This document shows, piece after piece, positions 36,504 to 46,375 of a DNA stretch of 64,000 nucleotides. The DNA lies in the NCBI RefSeq assembly GCF_016894385.1, contig NZ_CP069812.1, positions 3,729,001 through 3,793,000 of the forward strand, read 5' to 3'. A program made the translations under genes and the position numbers. Each line of letters opens with the position of its first letter. The first letter of the stretch is position 1. Source of the stretch: Cupriavidus oxalaticus. GTDB taxonomy: Bacteria > Pseudomonadota > Gammaproteobacteria > Burkholderiales > Burkholderiaceae. Under the pieces are notes generated by a model. It ran no database searches. It was not told the DNA's origin and worked only from the letters and a program-made list of their open reading frames with translations.

Positions 36504-37204
36504 GGTTGCGACCGCCCCGACACGATGCCCGCCACCAGCAGCACCTGCGCCGCGGCATAGGTCCACCAGATGCCCAGCGCGAAGGTCTCGAACGGCACCA
36601 GGAAACGCGCGATGCCGATCATCATGTCCGACGCGGCAAAGCACAGCGCGCCCAGTGCCGCCAGCGGCGTCGGCAGCCGCGCCACCAGCGCGCTGCACGC
36701 CATCGCCGCAAGCACGCCCACGTACAGCGACACCGGCACCGCCAGCGTGCCGAGATTAGGCCAGAAGCGGCCCAGCATGGTCCCGGCCACGCCGAGCATG
36801 GCGCCGCAAGCGATCAGCCGGTGCGGGCGCAGGTCGCCGGCCAGCGGCACCAGCAGCCGCAGGTAGGCAAGGTGCGCGAGCAGGAAGGCGCCCAGCCCGC
36901 CCACGAACGAGAACGACAGCGCCGGCACCGCCAGCAGGAAATCGCCGATGGCCGAGCACACCAGCGCCGTCACCAGCCAGCGCCGTTCCGGCAGCGGCCG
37001 GTGGAACCACGCGGCACGCGCCAGCAGCAGCGCCATCGCGGTCTTCCACAACGGCTGCATGGCGATCTGCCCGGTCAAGGGCGCGCCCTCGGGCAACTCC
37101 ATCGACACCTGCACCAGCAAGGCGCCGTAGATCACACCCGCCATCGCACCCGCGAGCCACCACTCGCGCACCCGCGCCGGCATCGTCAACGCCAGCCAGC
37201 TCAT
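36500..37204 (-). CDS. YhhN/TMEM86 family protein (lysoplasmalogenase-like)
   Basis: A 234-residue integral membrane protein with about eight hydrophobic helices. The family's two acidic motifs are visible: IGDFLLA in the first half and CFAASDMMIGIARF in the second. Characterised YhhN/TMEM86 proteins hydrolyse the vinyl-ether bond of lysoplasmalogens, but the bacterial role is unclear. It overlaps by 4 bp both the alpha-2-macroglobulin gene in front and pbpC behind, so the three are co-translated. Confidence 0.88.
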   Translation of the reverse strand: MSWLALTMPARVREWWLAGAMAGVIYGALLVQVSMELPEGAPLTGQIAMQPLWKTAMALLLARAAWFHRPLPERRWLVTALVCSAIGDFLLAVPALSFSFVGGLGAFLLAHLAYLRLLVPLAGDLRPHRLIACGAMLGVAGTMLGRFWPNLGTLAVPVSLYVGVLAAMACSALVARLPTPLAALGALCFAASDMMIGIARFLVPFETFALGIWWTYAAAQVLLVAGIVSGRSQP

Positions 37205-40200
37205 GGGCGCGCTCCTACCACCAGCCGCGCGTTCGGCGCCACGCCGAATACATCGGGCGCGTACATCGCTTCGACGCGCGACGGCGGCAGCGAGAATTCG
37301 CCGGCGTTGTTCAGGCGCACCGTGTACTCGACCGCCACCGTGCCCTTGGGCAGGTAGCCGAAGTACTCGCGATACGCCTGCGGCGTGCGTTCGGTGTAGG
37401 CCGGCCAGGCCACGCCCTGGCGCCGCTCGCCGCGCGTGGCGATCTGCGAATCGCGGCCCAGGCCGCTGCCGAGAATGGTGGCGCCGGCGGGCACCGGGTC
37501 GCTGACCACCACCCAGGTCATGTCGGCCTGCGCATCGATCTCGAGCTTGACGCGGTACACGTCGCCGCGCGACCACTTGCCGGGCACCGCCTGCTCCTGC
37601 GGCGTCACGGTGCGCTTGATGCGGTAGCCCGCGGCCAGCGGCGCGGTGACCGGCACCGCGGCGAGCGCCTGTACCGTCGCCCACGGATGGCCGGCCCCGG
37701 CCTGCTCCACCTGCAGCGTGCCGCCGTCCGCGCCTGCCGGCCACGGCAGGTCGACACTGCCCTGTGCCACGCCGTCGTTGCGCTGCGCGCGCGCCCAGTC
37801 GAAGCTGCGCGTGGCATCGGCGGCGTTGCTCACCGAGACGCGCGTGCTGCCCGCCACCGGCGTCTTCTCGAACACCTGCGCAAAGCGCGTCACCGCCAGC
37901 ATGCCCCACGCATTGGCGGTGGTGGTGCCCCAGGCGCCGCGCACCTGCCGGCCGATCAGGCCGGTGGCCAGCTGCGGCGCGTCTTCCTTCCAGCCCGGCA
38001 GCTCGGCGGCCAGCGTCAGCAGCCGCGCGGCATTGGCATCGCCTCCGGCCATCATCCACCACCAGTTGTCGTTGCGCTCGGTGGAGAACGCCAGCCGCGT
38101 GCCTTGCACCGTCAGGCGCGAGCGCAGCAGCTGCTGCGCCTCGGCCAGCCGCTGCTCGCGCTGCGGGATATCGGCCAGGCGCGTCAGCAGCAGGGTCCAG
38201 TCGAGCAGTGCCGAGGTCGGCCACTGCGCCGGCAGGATCTGGATCGCATCCAGCATGCGCGCCTGCGCGTGGCCGGTGCGCGACAGCGCTTCGAGCGCGG
38301 CCAGCTTGCGCGCCTCCAGGTACTGCGTGCCGCCCACCGGCGACCAGCTGTCGCGGCGGATGCGGCCTTCGACGAAGTCGGTCAGCGCGCGCTCCATCTG
38401 CGCGCGCTGCGCGTCGGGAATGCGCAGCGCCAGGCCGGCGCGCGCGGCCTCGTCGCTGACCGCCAGCAGGTAAGCGGTCAGCACCTCGCTGCCATGGTCG
38501 CTGTCCGAAGCCAGCGGGAAATACGAAGCCAGCCCGTTGGCATCGAGGTACGACGGCAGCTGCGTCATCAGTGCTTCCCACGCGGCCGTGTCGTTCAGCC
38601 CGATCGCCTTCGACGCACGCTGCTCCAGGCAGGTGAACGGATAGTTGCGGAACCATTCGCGCACGCCCGGCATGCCGCCCGCCAGCGACGACTGGAAGTT
38701 CACCTGCAGCCCGCCGCGCACCTTGCCGACAGGATCCGCCAGCGCGCCGGGCGGCGCCTTGACCGGCACCGACAGCGACGGCGCCACCTGCGCCAGCGTG
38801 GCCTGCTGCACCGTGACCGGCACCGCGGGAACGATCTGCTGCGAGACCTTGATGCGGTCGCCGGCATTGCCGCCGCCCTGCTCGCTGGCCTGCACCTCCC
38901 ACATCACGGTGCCGCTGCGCGCATACGCCAGCAGCATGGGCGCGGTCACGTCCCAGCCGATCTCGCGCGCTTCGCCCGCGGGAATCTGCACGGTCTGCGC
39001 GGGCAGCGTGCCGTCGTTGCCGAGCAGCGTGGCGCGCGCGCCCGCCTGCACCGTCATGGCGCGCTTCGTGGTATTGCGCAGCGTGAACATGGCGCGGTAG
39101 CGGTCGTCCTCGCGCACCAGCAGCGGCAGGCCGGAAATCACCTGCAGGTCCTGCGTGGCGGCAATGGTCGCGCTGCCGGTGCCGAAGCGGCCCACGCCCA
39201 GGTCGGCCACGGCGACGATGCGGAAGCTGGTCAGCGAATCGTTGAGCGGCACTTCCAGGCTGGCGCGGCCTTCGGCATCGAGCTGCACGCGCGGGTTCCA
39301 CAGCAGCAGCGTGTCGAACAGCTCGCGCGTCGGGCTCTTGCCGCCGCCACCGCCGGCGGGCACCGCCTTGCGCCCATAGTGCCGGCGACCGATGATCTCC
39401 ATCTGCGCGGTCGACGTTTCCACGCCATAGCCGCGCCGCTGCAGCATGGCGTCAAGCAGGTCCCAGCTGGTGTTGGGCATCAGCTCCAGCAGCGCCTGGT
39501 CAACCGCCGCCAGCGCGACTTCGCCGTTGGCGGCGGGCTTGCCGTCGGGCAGCCTGACCTGGATCGCCACGCGCGCCTTGCCGCGCACCGGATAGGTGGT
39601 CTTGTCGGGCGTCACCGCGACATCGAGCCGGTGCCCGGCGTTGCCCACGCTGATCTCGGCCAGCCCCAGCCGGAAGGCCGGCTTGGACAGGTCGACCAGT
39701 GCCGTCGGCGCGGCATATTCGCGGCCTTCGCTGCGGAAGGCGCGCCACCACTCGCCCGGCTGGCGCCAGCCCCAGGTAAAGAACGAATACCACGGCACCT
39801 CGTGCAGGCGCCCGCGCAGCGCCAGCACCGAGACGTAGACATTGGGCCCCCACTCCGGCTTGAGCTGCACGCGCACCGTGGGATCGCTGCCATGCAGCTC
39901 GACCACCTGGGTCTGGTAGATGCCCTCGCGTTCCACCGCCACCAGCGCGGTGGCGTGGCGGAACGGCATGCGCACCTGGAACACCGCGGTGTCCCCCGGC
40001 GCGTAGGACTTCTTCTCCGGCAGCAGGTCGATGCGGTCGTGGTTCGCGCCGCCGAACCACAGTTCGCCCCGGCGCGTGACCCACACTGTCGAAGCGGCCT
40101 GCGCGGTGCGTCCTTCCTTGTCGCGCGCGCTGGCCACCAGTTCGACCTGGCCGGCCTGGTCCAGCGCCACCTCGCAGCGCGCGCGGCCGTGCGCATCGGT

Positions 40201-43200
40201 GCGGGTCTCGCACACCGTGCCGAGCTCGCGCGTCTCGGTGCGGTTGTCATAGCGGTAGAAGCCGCCGACCACGCGCTTGCGCGCCGAGGTGGTGATGCGC
40301 GCGCGCGCATTGAGCTTGACCGGGGCATCGGCCACCGGCTTGCCGTTGAGGTCCAGCACCACGCCGTGCACCGCCAGCTTCTGCTTCACCGAGACCCAGC
40401 CTTCGGTACGGATGCCGACCCCCACGCCGGCCGGCCACAGCGGCACGGTCTGGCGCAGCGTCTGGATCTCTCCGTTGGGGTCGGCAAAGCCGGCTTCGAG
40501 CACCAGGTCGCGCGGCGCGTCGGTCTTGGGCAGCTTGCGCAGCGTGACGGTGCCATTGCCGTTCTTGTCCAGCGTCAGCGGCAGCTTGTCCGCCACCAGT
40601 GTCTGGCTGCTGTCCGCCTGGTCGGCCTGGTCGGCGTCATCCATTTCCTCGTCGCCGCCCGCGCTTTCGCGCTGCGGACGCGGCGGGTTGAACGAGAACT
40701 CGTCATAGCCGGGGAAGCTGACGCTCTTGTCGCGCAGCAGCGCCGATACGCGCACCGGCAGGCCGGCCGCGCCGCCGCCCGACAGGTAGTGGATTTCCAC
40801 GCCGACCGGCAGCTCGGCCGGCGCGATCGCGGCGCCGGCCTTGCCGGCCAGCTGCAGCGTGCCGGCCAGCACGGGCAGACGAAACGCTTCGACGCGGAAG
40901 CTGCCGCTGGGATAGGTACGCGAGCCTTCGTCGCGGCCGTTGACGCCCCCACCCTGCTGCGTCTGCTGCGCTTCCAGCTCGACGGTATAGATGCCCAGCT
41001 TGGCCGCGGGCGGCACCTGGAAGGTGCTTTCCGCGCTGCGCCCGCCGGTCGCGGTCTGGCGCCACTGCAGCGGCAGCTCGTAGGTCTGGCCGCTGCCGTC
41101 GTGACGGATCGTCACGCGCGTCGGCAGCGGGCGGCTGGCCGGCGGCAAGGCAAAGCCCTGCGCGGTCTCGGCGCGGATCAGGTGCTTCATCGACACGGTC
41201 TCGCCGGCGCGCAGCAGCGTGCGGTCGAAAATGGTATGCGCGCGCACCGTCGGTGCAGTGCTGGTGTCGGTGGGCACATTGAAGCGCCAGGATTCGATGC
41301 CGCGGTTCCAGTCCGACATCACGAAGGCCATGTCGGCCTTGCCGCGCGCCTGCGGATGCCCCGCGGCGATGCGCGCGGACACGAAATAGCCGGACAGCCC
41401 GTTCTGGTCGCAATTCGATTCCGGCACGGCGTCCAGCCTGGCAAAGCGCACCACGCCGCCGGCGTCGGTGCGGCCCTCGCCCAGCAGGCGCCCGCTGCAA
41501 TCGCGCACGGCGACGGCGGCGTCGGCCACCGGCTTGCCGTCGTCGAGCGCCGTGACCCACGCCAGGCCGCTGCGGCTGCCGTCGTCCTCGCTGCCCAGGC
41601 TGCGGCCGAGCTTGAAATGCACGCCCAGGTTGGTCACCAGCGCAGTGGTGCGCACGTACATCGGCGCGCGCTTGCCGAGCAGCGCCTCGCCCAGCATCGG
41701 CGAAGCGATCTCGACCACGTGGAAGCCCGGCTCGGGCAGCGGGATGCCGACCACCTCGAACGGCCGCGGGCCGTCGCCCGATGGTTTGGGTACGGCCAGC
41801 TTCTGCACGCCGGGGGCGCGCTCGAGCAATGACACGGAGCGCGTTTCGATCGACATCGCATTGCGCGGGTTGCTGACACGATAAGGCGAGCGGCCCGCCA
41901 GCACCGCGTCGAGCTCGCCGCGGGTATAGCTGGACTCATGCATGCGGCGCACCAGCCCCAGCCATTGCATCACCGCGGCATCGTCGTCTACGCGCAGCTT
42001 CATCACCGTGCCGGCACGGGCCTGGATGCCGCGCACGGCAAGGTCGGCCTCGACATTGCGCAGCGTCACCGGCAGCAGCGGCGGATAGTCGGCCGGCGAC
42101 TTGCCGCGCGGCAGTTCGCCGAAGCGCTCCACCACGCCGAACGGCGCGGCGGCGAACTTGGCCAGCGGCGGCATGGACGCCGTGGCGACCTTCAGCGGGA
42201 ACAGGTCGGCATTGGACAACGTGCGGCCGCTGTCGTCCTTCAGGTCCTTTGGTACCTCGACGATGAACTGTGCCTTCTCGGCGAACGGCGCGGCAAAGGT
42301 CAGCGCGCTGACGCTGGCATCCGGCGCGAGGTCCGGATCGAACTGCGGCGCGCGCCGGCCGGAGGGCGTCTTCAGCAGCACCTGCTCGACCTGCTTGCGC
42401 GGCACCGGGGCCGAGAACGTGACCGACATCGGCCGCAGCGGCGTGCACGGCGACTGCGCGTGCTCGCGCTCGCAGCTGAAGCTGGCGGTAAACGGTTCGC
42501 GCACGGTGTAGTCGAAGCGGCGCTCGTCGCGCGCGGCCACACCCGACGGCGTGGCGATGCCCGCGCCCAGCACCAGCTGCACGCGCGCCGCGGCCGGCAG
42601 CCGTTGCTGGCAGGCAAGCAGATGCACGGCATCGGGCGCCGGCCTGGCCAGTTTGGTCCAGTGGATCGCCTCGAGCAGGTCGTCGCGTTCCTTGCCGGTG
42701 AGCAACCGTACCGGGATGCGCTCGCCCAGCCCTTGCGCCTGGCACCAGGCATGCTCGCGCACCGACGCCGGGGTGGCCGAACCGTTGAAGCGCAGCGCGA
42801 AGACCTGGTCTTCCTCGATCTCGCCGCCGGACGGCCGGCTGGCGATCACGGTCGGGCCGCCGGTCTCGAAGCGGTATTCCGGCTTGCCGGCATAGGCGGT
42901 GCCGGCGACGCTTTTCAGCCCGGTGCGCATGCGCACGCTGCAGCGCACCCCGGGCGGCAGATCGCTGGCGAAATCGTAGACCCAGTTTTTGGCATCCACC
43001 CAGCGAGCCTGGCCGCTGGTGCTGGCGCCGGTGCATGACACGGCGGCCGGCGCTGCGGCCTGCACGTCGCCCATCGGCACCATGGCCTCGTCGAAGCGGA
43101 TCGCCACCTGCCGGACCTGGCCCACCGTGCCTTCCGGCGAAAAGCGGGTGACCTGGGCGGCATCGGCGGGCTGGACGGCGGCAAGCAGCACGAGCGCGGC

Positions 43201-43287
43201 GCCCAGCGCCAATGCCGCGGCGCATGACGCGCGCGCTGGCTGCCTGCTGCCAAGGTACCGATCGGCTCCGGCAACGATTCCCTTCAT
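37201..43287 (-). CDS. Bacterial alpha-2-macroglobulin family protein
   Basis: A 2028-residue protease-trapping protein of the periplasm. After a signal peptide (hydrophobic ALALGAALVLLAAVQPADA; no clear lipobox) come N-terminal macroglobulin-like domains, the MG2-type region, and the A2M domain with LNDSLTSFRIVAVADLG. The thioester motif CLEQ is present with Cys1553, so covalent trapping of a protease is possible. The sequence ends in a receptor-like beta domain. It starts at 43287 (GGATGGCAGG upstream is a weak ribosome site). It is the first gene of an overlapping operon with a YhhN protein and PBP1C, pointing to envelope protection and repair. Confidence 0.95.
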   Translation of the reverse strand: MKGIVAGADRYLGSRQPARASCAAALALGAALVLLAAVQPADAAQVTRFSPEGTVGQVRQVAIRFDEAMVPMGDVQAAAPAAVSCTGASTSGQARWVDAKNWVYDFASDLPPGVRCSVRMRTGLKSVAGTAYAGKPEYRFETGGPTVIASRPSGGEIEEDQVFALRFNGSATPASVREHAWCQAQGLGERIPVRLLTGKERDDLLEAIHWTKLARPAPDAVHLLACQQRLPAAARVQLVLGAGIATPSGVAARDERRFDYTVREPFTASFSCEREHAQSPCTPLRPMSVTFSAPVPRKQVEQVLLKTPSGRRAPQFDPDLAPDASVSALTFAAPFAEKAQFIVEVPKDLKDDSGRTLSNADLFPLKVATASMPPLAKFAAAPFGVVERFGELPRGKSPADYPPLLPVTLRNVEADLAVRGIQARAGTVMKLRVDDDAAVMQWLGLVRRMHESSYTRGELDAVLAGRSPYRVSNPRNAMSIETRSVSLLERAPGVQKLAVPKPSGDGPRPFEVVGIPLPEPGFHVVEIASPMLGEALLGKRAPMYVRTTALVTNLGVHFKLGRSLGSEDDGSRSGLAWVTALDDGKPVADAAVAVRDCSGRLLGEGRTDAGGVVRFARLDAVPESNCDQNGLSGYFVSARIAAGHPQARGKADMAFVMSDWNRGIESWRFNVPTDTSTAPTVRAHTIFDRTLLRAGETVSMKHLIRAETAQGFALPPASRPLPTRVTIRHDGSGQTYELPLQWRQTATGGRSAESTFQVPPAAKLGIYTVELEAQQTQQGGGVNGRDEGSRTYPSGSFRVEAFRLPVLAGTLQLAGKAGAAIAPAELPVGVEIHYLSGGGAAGLPVRVSALLRDKSVSFPGYDEFSFNPPRPQRESAGGDEEMDDADQADQADSSQTLVADKLPLTLDKNGNGTVTLRKLPKTDAPRDLVLEAGFADPNGEIQTLRQTVPLWPAGVGVGIRTEGWVSVKQKLAVHGVVLDLNGKPVADAPVKLNARARITTSARKRVVGGFYRYDNRTETRELGTVCETRTDAHGRARCEVALDQAGQVELVASARDKEGRTAQAASTVWVTRRGELWFGGANHDRIDLLPEKKSYAPGDTAVFQVRMPFRHATALVAVEREGIYQTQVVELHGSDPTVRVQLKPEWGPNVYVSVLALRGRLHEVPWYSFFTWGWRQPGEWWRAFRSEGREYAAPTALVDLSKPAFRLGLAEISVGNAGHRLDVAVTPDKTTYPVRGKARVAIQVRLPDGKPAANGEVALAAVDQALLELMPNTSWDLLDAMLQRRGYGVETSTAQMEIIGRRHYGRKAVPAGGGGGKSPTRELFDTLLLWNPRVQLDAEGRASLEVPLNDSLTSFRIVAVADLGVGRFGTGSATIAATQDLQVISGLPLLVREDDRYRAMFTLRNTTKRAMTVQAGARATLLGNDGTLPAQTVQIPAGEAREIGWDVTAPMLLAYARSGTVMWEVQASEQGGGNAGDRIKVSQQIVPAVPVTVQQATLAQVAPSLSVPVKAPPGALADPVGKVRGGLQVNFQSSLAGGMPGVREWFRNYPFTCLEQRASKAIGLNDTAAWEALMTQLPSYLDANGLASYFPLASDSDHGSEVLTAYLLAVSDEAARAGLALRIPDAQRAQMERALTDFVEGRIRRDSWSPVGGTQYLEARKLAALEALSRTGHAQARMLDAIQILPAQWPTSALLDWTLLLTRLADIPQREQRLAEAQQLLRSRLTVQGTRLAFSTERNDNWWWMMAGGDANAARLLTLAAELPGWKEDAPQLATGLIGRQVRGAWGTTTANAWGMLAVTRFAQVFEKTPVAGSTRVSVSNAADATRSFDWARAQRNDGVAQGSVDLPWPAGADGGTLQVEQAGAGHPWATVQALAAVPVTAPLAAGYRIKRTVTPQEQAVPGKWSRGDVYRVKLEIDAQADMTWVVVSDPVPAGATILGSGLGRDSQIATRGERRQGVAWPAYTERTPQAYREYFGYLPKGTVAVEYTVRLNNAGEFSLPPSRVEAMYAPDVFGVAPNARLVVGARP

Positions 43288-43409
43288 CCTGCCATCCTCC
43301 CTTTTCCGCCACTTTGTGGCACCCGGCGAGGGTGACACGCACGCCACAGGAGCGCAAGACCGGCGCGCAATCCTGCAACGCGCCCTGGGAAAGACGCGCG
43401 GATCTCGTG

Positions 43410-43895
43410 TCAGCGCAGGTGCGACAGCGGCAGCGCCCCCTCGCACTTGATCGCGGTCAGCACGATATTGGAACGCACGCTCTCCACGCCGGGCACGCGC
43501 ATCAGCCGCTTCATGGTGAATTCCGCCAGCGTGGGCAGGTCCGGCACGACCACGCGGATCAGGTAATCGGCCTCGCCCGCCACCGAATAGCACTCCTGCA
43601 CCTCTTCCAGCAGCAGGATTTCCTCGCGGAAGCGCTCGACGATGGTGTCGCCGTGGTGCGCCAGCTTGACGCTGATAAAGACCAGCACGCCCAGCCCCAG
43701 CGCCTGGGTCGACAGGCTGACGCGGTAGCCGGTGATGACGCCATCGGCTTCCAGCCGCGCCAGGCGGCGGCCGACCTGGCTGGGCGACAGGTGCACGCGC
43801 TCGGCCAGCTGCTGGTGGGTGGAGCGGCCGTCGGCCTGCAGGGCGGCCAGCAGGGCCAGGTCGAAAGGATCGAGAGAGACGCTTTGGGCAGTCAT
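43410..43895 (-). CDS. Lrp/AsnC family transcriptional regulator
   Basis: A 161-residue AsnC/Lrp regulator with an N-terminal helix-turn-helix (LAERVHLSPSQVGRRLARLE) and a C-terminal RAM ligand domain (VQECYSVAGEADYLIRV). The ATG at 43895 is preferred over an upstream in-frame ATG at 43910. It is divergent from phhA across 169 bp. Regulators at this position control phenylalanine hydroxylation in related bacteria, so phenylalanine or tyrosine is a plausible effector. Confidence 0.92.
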   Translation of the reverse strand: MTAQSVSLDPFDLALLAALQADGRSTHQQLAERVHLSPSQVGRRLARLEADGVITGYRVSLSTQALGLGVLVFISVKLAHHGDTIVERFREEILLLEEVQECYSVAGEADYLIRVVVPDLPTLAEFTMKRLMRVPGVESVRSNIVLTAIKCEGALPLSHLR

Positions 43896-44064
43896 ACACA
43901 AATTCCGCATTGAGCCATCGCATGACGCACGTTACATGCGCGATCGATCCAATACAAGCCGATTTTGCGGCGTATATGCGGCATGCCGTCACTAAACTAC
44001 GCAGTAAATCCGCATTTCAGGCTGCCGTGCCGCAGCGACCACGCATAACAGGAGACACAAACCC

Positions 44065-45000
44065 ATGTCCGCACCCGCCATGGCTGCCACCGAAGCCCCC
44101 GCCGCCTTCCAGGGCACCCTCACCGACAAGCTGCGCGAACAGTTCGACGCAGGCCTGCTGTCCGGCCAGTCGCTGCGCCCCGACTTCACCATCGAGCAGC
44201 CGGTGCACCGCTACACCAGCACCGACCACGCCATCTGGCGCAAGCTGTATGAGCGCCAGGCGTCGATGCTGCAGGGCCGGGTCAGCGACGAATTCCTGCA
44301 AGGCCTGGCCACGCTCGGCATGGAAAAGGACCGCGTGCCGGATTTCGGCCAGCTCAACGAGACCCTGATGCGCGCCACCGGCTGGCAGGTGGTCGCCGTG
44401 CCCGGGCTGGTGCCGGACGAGGTGTTCTTCGAGCACCTGGCCAACCGCCGTTTCCCGGCCAGCTGGTGGATGCGCAAGCCCGAGCAGCTGGACTACCTGC
44501 AGGAGCCGGACTGCTTCCACGACGTGTTCGGCCACGTGCCGCTGCTGATCAACCCGGTCTTTGCCGACTACATGGAGGCCTACGGCAAGGGCGGCCTGAA
44601 GGCGGCCGGCATGGGCGCGCTCGACATGCTGTCGCGCCTGTACTGGTACACGGTGGAGTTCGGCCTGATCCGCACCGGGCAGGGGCTGCGCATCTACGGC
44701 GCGGGCATCCTGTCGAGCCAGGGCGAATCGATCTACAGCCTGGACTCGGCCAGCCCCAACCGGATCGGCTTCGACGTGCGCCGCATCATGCGCACGCGCT
44801 ACCGCATCGACACCTTCCAGAAGACCTACTTCGTGATCGACAGCTTCGAGCAGCTGTTCGACGCGACCCGGCCGGACTTCGCGCCGCTGTACCAGGAACT
44901 GCGCGCGCAGCCCACGCTGGGCGCCGGCGACGTGGTGCCGGGCGACCAGGTGATCCATGTCGGCACCCGCGAAGGCTGGGCCAGCACCGACGACATCTGA
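44065..45000 (+). CDS. phhA: Phenylalanine 4-monooxygenase
   Basis: PhhA hydroxylates phenylalanine to tyrosine with tetrahydropterin and Fe(II). The 311-residue protein has the iron site HDVFGHVPLL (two histidines) and the glutamate in YWYTVEFGLI. RYTSTDHAIWRKLYERQ and the GYQVVAV-like RATGWQVVAVPGLVP are family sequence. The ATG at 44065 follows AGGAGACAC. phhB lies 143 bp downstream on the same strand and regenerates the cofactor. Confidence 0.96.
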   Translation: MSAPAMAATEAPAAFQGTLTDKLREQFDAGLLSGQSLRPDFTIEQPVHRYTSTDHAIWRKLYERQASMLQGRVSDEFLQGLATLGMEKDRVPDFGQLNETLMRATGWQVVAVPGLVPDEVFFEHLANRRFPASWWMRKPEQLDYLQEPDCFHDVFGHVPLLINPVFADYMEAYGKGGLKAAGMGALDMLSRLYWYTVEFGLIRTGQGLRIYGAGILSSQGESIYSLDSASPNRIGFDVRRIMRTRYRIDTFQKTYFVIDSFEQLFDATRPDFAPLYQELRAQPTLGAGDVVPGDQVIHVGTREGWASTDDI

Positions 45001-45143
45001 TGCCGGGGGCGCCTGCCCCGCTTCCCGCTTTGTGAAACAATGCCGGCATGCCCGCCGCCACGGCGCGGGCGGGCCGGCTGTCCGCTCTGGCGGCGTCCCC
45101 GGACGCTGCCTGCCGATTCCCCAAGACCCAGATCGAGCCCACC

Positions 45144-45449
45144 ATGACCCCTCTGTCCCCGCAAGCCCGAGCCACGCTGCTCGCCGAACTGCCCGGCTGG
45201 ACCACCGTCCAGGACCGCGACGCGATCTTCAAGCGCTTTACCTTCCACGACTTCAACGCCGCCTTCGGCTTCATGACGCGCGTGGCGATCCAGGCCGACA
45301 AGGCCGACCACCATCCCGAGTGGTTCAATGTCTACAACCGCGTCGACATCACGCTGTCCACCCACGATGCCAACGGCCTCACGCAGCGCGACATCGACCT
45401 GGCCCACTTTATCGAGCGCGCCGCGGCGGCGCTGGTGGTGCCCGGCTAA
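45144..45449 (+). CDS. phhB: Pterin-4a-carbinolamine dehydratase
   Basis: PhhB dehydrates the 4a-hydroxy-pterin released by PhhA so that it can be reduced and reused. The 101-residue protein carries the active-site motif [16 protein letters not shown] and the C-terminal [13 protein letters not shown] helix, both typical. The ATG at 45144 gives a normal-length protein. Although separated from phhA by 143 bp, the two are evidently one functional unit. Confidence 0.95.
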   Translation: MTPLSPQARATLLAELPGWTTVQDRDAIFKRFTFHDFNAAFGFMTRVAIQADKADHHPEWFNVYNRVDITLSTHDANGLTQRDIDLAHFIERAAAALVVPG

Positions 45450-45599
45450 GACCTGGCGCGGCAGCAGATAATCCGGGCGGATGTAGGCAAACCGAAAGGA
45501 AGCCGCGGCCCGCGCCTAGTACAATCTGCGGCAGGCCCGCACCTGCGTGTGCTGCATGGGCCCTCCTCCAGCCATGCCCAACCTCCTGCCCGAGCCGCC

Positions 45600-46304
45600 A
45601 TGCGTATCCTGCTGATCGAGGACGACCGCCAGATTGCCAGCGGCGTCGAAGCCGGCCTGTCCCGCGCCGGCCACCAGGTACGCGTCGTCCACGACGGCGT
45701 CTATGCCACCGAACACCTGCTGCGCGAGCAGCACGACCTGGTCATCCTCGACCTGGGCCTGCCCGGGATCGACGGCATGACCCTGCTGGCGCGCTACCGC
45801 GCCCGCAACCGCACCACCCCGGTGATCATCCTGACCGCGCGCGACGAGCTGGAAGACAAGCTCTCGGGCCTGAACGCCGGCGCCGACGACTACCTGATCA
45901 AACCCTTCGCCCTGCCCGAGCTGGAGGCGCGCGTGCGCGTGCTGCTGCGCCGCAGCCAGCACGGCGAGGCCGCGCCCGAGCGCGACGTGCGCCTGGGGCG
46001 CCTGCGCCTGTCCGGCAACGACCGCCGCATGTTTATCGACGCGCGGCCGCTGGACCTGTCGCCGCGCGAGTTCGCGGTGCTCGAGCTGCTGCTGCAGCGC
46101 CAGGGCCGCGTGGTCAGCAAGGCGCAGCTGCAGGACCACCTGGCCACCTTCGCCCACCCCGCCGGCGAAGGCGGCGATACCGTGGGCGACACCGCGATCG
46201 AGGTCTACGTGCACCGCGTGCGCAAGAAGCTCGAGGATTGCGATGTCGAGATCGTGACCGTGCGTGGCTTCGGCTACCTGCTGCAGATCCGCGCCGGTCA
46301 ATGA
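45600..46304 (+). CDS. OmpR-family response regulator
   Basis: A 234-residue response regulator. The receiver domain has the acidic pair in IEDDRQ, phospho-acceptor Asp51 (LVILDLGLPG), the conserved threonine (ILTAR) and the lysine in LIKPF. The C-terminal OmpR-type winged helix includes LSPREFAVLELLLQRQGRVVS-like recognition sequence and EVYVHRVRKKLED. The start is placed at 45600, MRILLIED. It precedes a histidine kinase gene by 71 bp. The pair resembles TctDE/QseBC systems; the signal is not known. Confidence 0.93.
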   Translation: MRILLIEDDRQIASGVEAGLSRAGHQVRVVHDGVYATEHLLREQHDLVILDLGLPGIDGMTLLARYRARNRTTPVIILTARDELEDKLSGLNAGADDYLIKPFALPELEARVRVLLRRSQHGEAAPERDVRLGRLRLSGNDRRMFIDARPLDLSPREFAVLELLLQRQGRVVSKAQLQDHLATFAHPAGEGGDTVGDTAIEVYVHRVRKKLEDCDVEIVTVRGFGYLLQIRAGQ

Positions 46305-46375
46305 AAGCGTTCCTGCCGCTTGCGCCGCCGGGCGCACGGTCCTGATCCCAGGCCCTGTTTCTGCCCCCGCTGGCA

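Noticed and set aside
37687..41832. Open frame of 1381 codons on the plus strand
   Set aside because: It lies entirely antisense to the alpha-2-macroglobulin gene. Its product is rich in Arg, Gln, His and Ala without any domain, the usual result of reading a GC-rich gene backwards.
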